Positions 6,730-11,371 of a DNA stretch of 11,371 nucleotides are shown one piece after another. The position numbers and the translations under genes are program-made. Position 1 is the first letter of the stretch. The number at the start of each line of letters is the position of its first letter. The notes beneath the pieces were generated by a model. It had not been told where the DNA came from, ran no database searches, and saw only the letters and a list, made by a program, of their open reading frames with translations. The stretch is from Gammaproteobacteria bacterium. Its GTDB lineage: Bacteria; Pseudomonadota; Gammaproteobacteria; Pseudomonadales; Azotimanducaceae. The stretch is taken from NCBI GenBank assembly GCA_026706425.1, contig JAPOYW010000085.1:1-11371 (forward strand), written 5' to 3'.

Positions 6730-8994
6730 CTAAGAACCTAGCACGGTGCCGACCACGTCGTCCCGGTACAACGCGTCGACTTCGGAGGCATCGAGGCCAA
6801 TCTCGGCGAGTATCTCGCTGGTGTGCTCCCCCAAGCGTGGCGGTGGCCGTTCGGCGGCCAGTTCGCCGCGGTCGAACGCCCAAGGGAACCCGCCGTATCG
6901 AAGTGTTCCCAGGTCGGGATGGTGCTGTTCCGGAAACCATTCACGCGCGGCGAACTCGGGGTAGTCGAGTATCTCGAGCACGTCGAGTACCGGCGCGGCA
7001 GGAACACCTGCGGCGACCGCTTCGCGGATCGCCGTCTCGCGGGGCCGGCATCGGGACCAGTCCGCGATTCGAGCGTCGATCTCATCCTCGGCGGCACGTC
7101 GTGCCGCAAGCGAGTTCAACGCATCGTCGTCCATGCCGATCAGCCCGGCGAGCGTCTGCCACTCCTGGTCGTCCCGACATGCCAAGGCAATCCACTGGTC
7201 ATCGCCTTGAACCGGGTAGACGCCGTGCGGCGCCATCGCCGGATGCCGGTTTCCCCATCGCGTATTGCGGCCAAAGAGGCTTGCCCGGATCACTTCCTCG
7301 CCGACATACGGGACGGCCGAGGCGATCATCGACCCGGCCACCTCCTGGCCCTCGCCGGTCAGGTCCCGGTGCACCAGACCGAGCAGCGTGCAGGCTGCCA
7401 TCTGGAGTCCGGTGATGGCGTCCATCTGGTAGAAGCCCATCACCATGGGGTCGCCGTCGGCGTAGCCGAACAGGGCATCCCATCCGGCCATTGCCTCGAT
7501 GGTCGCGCCGTTGGCCTTGTAGTCGGCATACGGGCCCGTCTCGCCGTAGCCGGACCAGGTAACCGTGATGATGTCGTGCTTGGTCGAGGCGAGCGAGGCG
7601 TGGTCGAGTCCGAACTTGCGCATCACCCGGGGTGTGAAATTGCTGGCTACGACGTCGGCGGTGCGGATCAGTTCCCGAGCCACGTTCCGGCCCCGCCCGT
7701 CGTTCAGGTCGACGGCGATCCCCCGCTTGTTGCGATTGGTGCTCGCGAAGTTGGCGCTGGTATTGAACGGGTGCGCGTTCGGGTTTCGGAGCGTCCGGCT
7801 CGCCGGCCGCGAGTTCCGCCAGATGTCCGGCCGGCGATGGCTCTCGACCTTGATCACGTCCGCACCGAGGTCGGCCAGCATCATGGTGGCAAAGGGTCCG
7901 ATCCAAGCCTGGGTGAAGTCGACTATCCGCAGGCCCTCCAGGGGACGGCGCCGGCTTCGATGACGTCCCGCCATGAGGTCGGCGGCCTGCCAGCCGTCCC
8001 CGGAATTCCGCATTGGTTCGAGCGGCGGCGGGTCGATCCGGCTCATGGCGGCCGGCATGCCGGGGTAGGCGGTCTCCCCATGTTCGGGATCGTCGAGTGT
8101 CCGGAAGTACCCGGTGGCGCGCATGTGTTCGTTGCAGAGCAGCGCGCCCGGCTCTTGGAACAGGCCGATCCGTGGCGCACCGAGCTCGATCATCGCCTTG
8201 AAGAACGCCACCGCGCTCCTGCCGTCGCTGTTCGAACGAAGAAACTCGCCCAACGCCGCTGGATCGTCATGGCGCTGAGCGGGCGTGTCGAGGTCGGTCG
8301 GTACTGCGGCACGGTCGATGCCCAGAACACCCAATGCCATCGTGAAGGTCGACTCGTCGGCGAGGTTCAGCGACACCTTGCCGTCGCCCACCGGGAACAG
8401 CCGAACGCCGGTGGCGGGCCCGCCGTGGCGTCTATCCGCGCGGCCGGCCAACTGGCTACGGAGGAATGGCGTCATCGAAGCGAGCACATCCAGACCGCTG
8501 GTGACCACCTGTTCGACCTCGCCCGTCGCGAGCCGTTTGTGTACCGCCGCCAGCGTCGCGCCGAACGCGCTGGCACCAACGATGTAGGCCGCCAGGTTGG
8601 CCGGGGCCCGCAACGGTTCCTGATCGGGGCTGCCGTTGATGCCGAGATAGCCCGATGCGGCCTCCAGCAAGAGAGGTGCCGACGGCGTACCGTCGAGAAC
8701 GCCGTTCTCGGCGTAGGGAACGATCCGGGACACGATGGCATCCTCGTGCTCGATGCCGAGGCGGTCCAGCGCAGCCGTGGATTGTGCGGTGAGCAAGATA
8801 TCTGCTCCTGCGGCTTCGGCGGCCCGGGTGATCAGGCGCTTGTTGGCGGAGAGATAGCGTTCCGTCAGTTCATCGCTTTCGGCTTCCCCCCGGACTCGGA
8901 ACACGGCCACGTCGGCCCCCCACAGGGCGAACTGCAGGCCGCAGTACGCGACGGACGGGTCGGTGCCGACCTGGAGAACGCGGAGGGGGATCAC
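6730..8994 (-). CDS. Two-domain fused CaiB/BaiF-family protein lacking both catalytic Asp (predicted pseudoenzyme)
   Basis: This 754-aa fusion has a degenerate type A domain (about 1-345) and a well-conserved type B domain (about 350-754: LEGLRIVDFTQAWIGPF, LADLGADVIKVES, STNRNKRGIAVDL, end motif RLGEHTSEIL). Aligning each domain with the catalytic motif GEGQHLDLS, the aspartate is Val164 in the first (GEVEQVVTS, 158-166) and Ala553 in the second (GEGQEVAGS, 547-555). I checked both against the DNA. Transferase and racemase members both rely on this aspartate, so catalysis by the known mechanism is not expected. A binding, scaffolding or partner role, for instance with the active fusion nearby, is inference. 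The start is GTG 8994 without a clear ribosome site. It is divergent from the oxygenase gene 77 nt away and is followed by the sulfurtransferase gene on the same strand. Confidence 0.88.
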   Translation of the reverse strand: MIPLRVLQVGTDPSVAYCGLQFALWGADVAVFRVRGEAESDELTERYLSANKRLITRAAEAAGADILLTAQSTAALDRLGIEHEDAIVSRIVPYAENGVLDGTPSAPLLLEAASGYLGINGSPDQEPLRAPANLAAYIVGASAFGATLAAVHKRLATGEVEQVVTSGLDVLASMTPFLRSQLAGRADRRHGGPATGVRLFPVGDGKVSLNLADESTFTMALGVLGIDRAAVPTDLDTPAQRHDDPAALGEFLRSNSDGRSAVAFFKAMIELGAPRIGLFQEPGALLCNEHMRATGYFRTLDDPEHGETAYPGMPAAMSRIDPPPLEPMRNSGDGWQAADLMAGRHRSRRRPLEGLRIVDFTQAWIGPFATMMLADLGADVIKVESHRRPDIWRNSRPASRTLRNPNAHPFNTSANFASTNRNKRGIAVDLNDGRGRNVARELIRTADVVASNFTPRVMRKFGLDHASLASTKHDIITVTWSGYGETGPYADYKANGATIEAMAGWDALFGYADGDPMVMGFYQMDAITGLQMAACTLLGLVHRDLTGEGQEVAGSMIASAVPYVGEEVIRASLFGRNTRWGNRHPAMAPHGVYPVQGDDQWIALACRDDQEWQTLAGLIGMDDDALNSLAARRAAEDEIDARIADWSRCRPRETAIREAVAAGVPAAPVLDVLEILDYPEFAAREWFPEQHHPDLGTLRYGGFPWAFDRGELAAERPPPRLGEHTSEILAEIGLDASEVDALYRDDVVGTVLGS

Positions 8995-9071
8995 CGCACA
9001 CCGCGTCGGGGTTGTCGAATCATCGTTGCGAAAAGTACCCTTTGGAAGTCCTCGACGACAAGGAGCCGACC
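8995..9071. promoter_or_regulatory. Divergent intergenic region with a strong ribosome site for the oxygenase gene
   Basis: This 77-nt gap separates the divergent starts at 8994 (minus) and 9072 (plus), so it should hold promoters for both. AAGGAG at 9060-9065, six nt before ATG 9072, is the best ribosome site in the window. It decides that start over the in-frame upstream start at 9012. No convincing -35/-10 pair was seen on either strand. Confidence 0.5.
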
Positions 9072-10007
9072 ATGAGCCAGACGCCGTTGCCGTTCGTCGA
9101 TGCCACGGGTAGCTTCGCCAACGACCGCTATAGGCGTGTGCGGATGCCCCCGCCGGAGTGGGTGCCGGACGCGCACGAACGCAACAGCATGTACCAGCGC
9201 AAGCCGATCCGGGTGTACAACGCGCGGTTGCTGGACCCGCCGCCGTCGTTGGACAGAAACGGTTTCACGCTCGCGGACGCCGAAACCGCGATCGCCGACC
9301 TGCGCGATCAGGATGCGGTGACAACCCGGTTCTACGACGAATGCTCACAGTTGGTGCGCCGCTTGACGGGCTGCACCGGAACCCGGGTGATTCAGCACCA
9401 GTACCGCAACGGCTACGGCGGCTTGCCGGCCGGGCATCCACGCGGTCACCGGCCCACCGCCAATGGCAGCCTGGGCAGCTACGGCGGCACCCACGCCGAC
9501 ATCAGTCCCTACGCCGAGAACCGTTGGGACGAGTTCGTCGACGGACGGCACTGCGCCATGTTCAACGTTTGGCGTAGTACCGACCTCGAACACGACATCG
9601 AGGTCATGCCGCTTTCGGTCTGCGACATGCGGACCGTCGCGTTCGACGACATGGTCGCGGCGGACGCCTGGGGAGGGATCGACCCGCGCCGCAAGCTGGT
9701 CAGCTACCGGCTCGCGTACAACCCCGCCCAGCGTTGGTACTACTTCCCGCGCATGACGCCCAAGGAGACGCTGGTCTTCAAGCAATACGACACCCGCCAG
9801 GAGGTCCCGAACCTCCGCACCACCTATCACGGCGCCATCGCTGATCCGACCACCCCGGACGACGCCCCGTTGCGCGAGACCATCGAGGTGCGGGTGCTGG
9901 CCCTGTTCGACGAAGACACCGACCGGGAGGCGAGAAGAGCGAGATTCCAGGCCCAGGTTCCGAAGGCGCTGCCGAACGGCGTGGTCTCGAACTGGGCTTC
10001 GCGTTAG
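9072..10007 (+). CDS. CmcJ/NvfI-family Fe(II)/2-oxoglutarate-dependent oxygenase
   Basis: The 311-aa product matches the family that includes the cephamycin 7-alpha-methoxylation protein CmcJ and the fungal enzymes AsaB and NvfI. These are non-haem iron oxygenases acting on small molecules. Visible family landmarks are HADISP (141-146, putative iron ligands H141 and D143), FNVWRST (164-170), MPLSVCDMRTV (179-189), the WYYFPRMTP...LVFKQYDTR block (222-242), and YHGAIADPTTPDDAPLRETIEVR (252-274), in which H253 is the likely third ligand and R268 the likely 2-oxoglutarate contact. The length is normal for the family. ATG 9072 is supported by AAGGAG at ideal spacing. No signal peptide or membrane segment is seen. 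It is divergent from the CoA-transferase-like pseudoenzyme gene, which suggests joint regulation, but the substrate cannot be told. Ligand roles are by family analogy. Confidence 0.82.
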   Translation: MSQTPLPFVDATGSFANDRYRRVRMPPPEWVPDAHERNSMYQRKPIRVYNARLLDPPPSLDRNGFTLADAETAIADLRDQDAVTTRFYDECSQLVRRLTGCTGTRVIQHQYRNGYGGLPAGHPRGHRPTANGSLGSYGGTHADISPYAENRWDEFVDGRHCAMFNVWRSTDLEHDIEVMPLSVCDMRTVAFDDMVAADAWGGIDPRRKLVSYRLAYNPAQRWYYFPRMTPKETLVFKQYDTRQEVPNLRTTYHGAIADPTTPDDAPLRETIEVRVLALFDEDTDREARRARFQAQVPKALPNGVVSNWASR

Positions 10008-10141
10008 GGCGCAAGCCCGTGGGCCCGCAGCGGCTCTGGTAAGGCGGCCCGTTCCTGCTAGGCATTGCAGGACGCAACACCAGCCTTCCGGTCGTCGTCC
10101 GAAGCTGTTGGTTTGCCTGGTGGCCTACGGACGCCTGTACG
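10008..10141. other. Convergent intergenic region with one short hairpin
   Basis: This gap of 134 nt lies between the convergent oxygenase and endonuclease genes. TCCTGC at 10053-10058 pairs perfectly with GCAGGA at 10067-10072 across an 8-nt loop, but no T-run follows on either strand. Nothing else could be recognised. It marks the left border of the lower-G+C restriction-modification segment. Confidence 0.35.
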
Positions 10142-10684
10142 TCACTTTCGGGGTGCACTCCTCCGTCGGCGTCTTTGAATCGTGAATCGTGGCGGCGGCT
10201 GCCCCCACAGGAGCCCACCCGTCTCGACGACGTAGGACAAGGGGATCTTCGGGTTGTTTATGTCCTTGCCACCGTCGTCATGCCATTTCTGCTCCCACTT
10301 CGCGTAGTACGGCTCCATTTCTCCGGTCGTCGGGACGTAGATGCTGACAAGCTCGATGTCCCGGTAGACGGCGAAGATCCAATCGACACCCCGGTACTTG
10401 TTGATGATCTCAGGGTTCATGTGATGGTGGGTCGAGAAGCTCCGGGTCAAGTTGATGTTCACGGACTTCATCTCATACTCCGCCCCGTCGTCGTCGACGG
10501 GATCGTTGCCTTCCCGACCGGGTATGCCTGTGAGGCCAAGGAGCAACAGGACCTGTAGTATCTTTCCCCCATTGTCCTGGAAGATGTGGTCAATCCCGTG
10601 TCGAGTGGCAAGTTGCTGATACTGGCGAATGGCGGGCCAGAGATCAGCCAACTCGGTGGCATCTTCGTGAGGCTCGAATCTCAT
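10142..10684 (-). CDS. pvuIIR: PvuII-type type II restriction endonuclease
   Basis: The protein is recognisably an R.PvuII homologue along nearly its whole length. PvuII cuts CAGCTG in duplex DNA, so the same target is predicted here. With an offset of +3 from PvuII numbering, all key residues are present: D37 (D34) in FQDNGGK (36-41 region), D61 (D58) in GREGND, E71 and K73 (E68, K70) in EYEMKS, the His triplet 86-88 in STHHHMNP, and N143/N144 in DINNPKIP. ATG 10684 overlaps the controller stop as ATGA, giving translational coupling as in known systems. At 180 aa it is longer than the 157-aa PvuII. Most of the excess is a C-terminal tail after residue 157 rich in Pro and Arg (five Arg in a row, 171-175), perhaps from loss of the ancestral stop. 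The frame is otherwise intact. G+C is visibly lower than in the CoA-transferase block, consistent with horizontal gain. Confidence 0.93.
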   Translation of the reverse strand: MRFEPHEDATELADLWPAIRQYQQLATRHGIDHIFQDNGGKILQVLLLLGLTGIPGREGNDPVDDDGAEYEMKSVNINLTRSFSTHHHMNPEIINKYRGVDWIFAVYRDIELVSIYVPTTGEMEPYYAKWEQKWHDDGGKDINNPKIPLSYVVETGGLLWGQPPPRFTIQRRRRRSAPRK

Positions 10685-10908
10685 GCCGATCTCTTCAGCA
10701 AATCTACAGGGGACACCGCTAGTGCGTTGGCAATGCGGTGGATGTTATCTATAGAGATGTTGCGCTCGCCGCGTTCGACAGAACCGATGTAGGTTCGATG
10801 CAAGCCACACGCGCCGGCCAGCGCCTCCTGCGTCAAACCGCGCTTCGTCCGTTCCCGTCGCATGTTGTCGGCTAGCACTACCCGAAGAGGCGAGGCGTCT
10901 CTTTTCAC
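10681..10908 (-). CDS. pvuIIC: Controller (C) protein of the R-M system, XRE-type HTH regulator
   Basis: This is a small 75-aa DNA-binding protein with a Cro/XRE helix-turn-helix: TQEALAGACG (26-35) and the recognition helix LHRTYIGSVER (36-46), followed by GERNISIDNIHRIANAL. Controller proteins of this kind bind C-boxes as dimers, activate their own gene and the endonuclease gene at low level, and repress at high level. This delays endonuclease expression after entry into a new host. The frame is open much further upstream, but that part lies antisense to the methyltransferase gene. GTG 10908 gives the usual size and lies 24 nt from the operator, fitting a leaderless or nearly leaderless mRNA. 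GTG 10878 and ATG 10863 are alternatives. The stop overlaps the endonuclease start (ATGA). Confidence 0.88.
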   Translation of the reverse strand: MKRDASPLRVVLADNMRRERTKRGLTQEALAGACGLHRTYIGSVERGERNISIDNIHRIANALAVSPVDLLKRSA

Positions 10909-10931
10909 GCTGTTGAGCGAACCGTGTTGCA

Positions 10932-10957
10932 GAATCCCCGTCCACAGACTATGAGTA
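10932..10957 (-). promoter_or_regulatory. Tandem C-box operator between the divergent controller and methyltransferase genes
   Basis: Read on the minus strand, TACTCATAGTC, then TGTG, then GACGGGGATTC. Compared with the C-box consensus GACTnnnAGTC, the first box matches 7 of 8 fixed bases and the second 6 of 8. The 11-4-11 layout with a spacer ending GTG is the arrangement known from related controller operators such as Esp1396I. The stronger box is distal to the controller gene and the weaker one proximal, as expected for activation at low and repression at high controller level. The distal box covers the ATG at 10951 of the methyltransferase, so binding could also affect that gene. Binding itself is inferred. 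Confidence 0.7.
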
Positions 10958-11371
10958 GCGCGATGACTCCTGCCTACACCACCGCGCTGGGCCGTGCCTT
11001 CATAGGCGACTCGCGTGACCTGCTGGCAGAGTTGGACGACGACAGTGTCAACCTCGTGGTCACCAGCCCACCGTTCGCTCTCCAACGCAAGAAGGAGTAC
11101 GGCAATCGAGATCAGGGCGACTACGTGGAATGGCTCGCGGAGTTCGCCAGCCTTGTGCATGCGAAGCTCGCCTCTGACGGCAGTTTCGTCATAGACATCG
11201 GCGGGGCCTATGAGAAGGGACACCCTGTACGGAGCCTATATCCGTTTCGGGCCCTGCTGAAGTTCTGCGACGACATCGGCTTCCACCTCGCCGAGGAATT
11301 CTACGGCACAATCCTTCGAGACTGCCGAGCCCTATCGAATGGGTCAACAAGCGCAAGATCAGGGTGAAGGA
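10951..11371 (+). CDS. pvuIIM: PvuII-type N4-cytosine DNA methyltransferase, frameshifted, 3' end beyond window
   Basis: The product matches M.PvuII, which methylates the inner cytosine of CAGCTG at N4 to protect the host. VTSPPFALQRKKEYGN (37-52) is catalytic motif IV (SPPF) and the order is that of the beta class, with the SAM-binding motif expected later, outside the window. Homology proceeds in frame to FY118 (ending at 11304). The frame then reads unrelated residues and meets a stop at 11365-11367. From 11307 another frame restores the family sequence: HNPSRLPSPIEW then VNKRKIRVK, up to the edge. Adding one T after 11304 would give TAC TGG CAC (Y-W-H) and repair it. The start is ATG 10951 or ATG 10963; the second gives an N-terminus closer to M.PvuII as I recall it. 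GTG 10924 is also in frame. No strong ribosome site was seen. Confidence 0.88.

Noticed and set aside
6823..9075. A 750-codon open frame on the plus strand.
   Set aside because: It is antisense to the fused CaiB/BaiF-like gene, whose minus-strand product has clear family motifs; long antisense frames are common at high G+C and this one shows no recognisable protein.
9345..9830. A 161-codon minus-strand frame.
   Set aside because: It is antisense to the oxygenase gene, which has family motifs and a strong ribosome site; the minus-strand product is not recognisable.
10053..10072. Short hairpin as a terminator or integron attC-like site.
   Set aside because: The stem is only 6 bp, has no T-run, and the flanking bases do not match the attC core site pattern.
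10909..11223. N-terminal extension of the controller protein frame (to 180 aa).
   Set aside because: It is antisense to the methyltransferase coding sequence and crosses the operator; controller proteins of this type are about 75-85 aa.

Overview
This is a high-G+C bacterial window with frequent GTG starts. It probably comes from an uncultivated proteobacterium-like organism, but nothing here fixes the taxon. No rRNA, tRNA, CRISPR array or transposase was seen. The window has two blocks: a long array of class III (CaiB/BaiF) CoA-transferases with a few companion enzymes (about 1-10007), and a PvuII-type restriction-modification (R-M) system with visibly lower G+C (about 10142-11371).

Block 1. 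At the left edge, on the minus strand, is the 5' part of a GH32-like glycosidase (1-838). Divergent from it run three plus-strand CoA-transferase genes: one of 375 aa (967-2094), one of 407 aa (2214-3437), and one of 775 aa that fuses two complete CoA-transferase domains (3556-5883). Each of the two gene junctions holds one copy of the same element of about 122 nt. Each copy has two perfect tandem hairpins and is bounded by near-identical CTCCCATGA sequences that contain the upstream stop codon and the downstream start codon. Convergent with these genes is a minus-strand pair: a second two-domain CoA-transferase (6730-8994) followed by a mercaptopyruvate-type sulfurtransferase (5895-6647 or slightly longer). 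Both domains of this second fusion lack the catalytic aspartate, so it looks like a pseudoenzyme. Divergent from it is a CmcJ/NvfI-family Fe(II)/2-oxoglutarate oxygenase (9072-10007). The six CoA-transferase domains fall into two sequence types. The separate genes 1 and 2 have the same A-then-B order as the two fusions, which suggests a two-subunit enzyme that exists here in split and fused forms. The substrate cannot be read from the sequence.

Block 2. Genes in the classic PvuII order follow: an endonuclease (10142-10684, minus) overlaps by ATGA the gene for a small controller (C) protein (10681-10908, minus). A divergent N4-cytosine methyltransferase begins at 10951. A tandem C-box operator lies between the divergent starts. 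The endonuclease keeps all the PvuII catalytic residues. The methyltransferase carries an apparent one-base deletion at 11304/11305, after which homology continues in another frame. An active endonuclease without its methyltransferase should be lethal, so this is either a sequence error or a decaying or silenced system.
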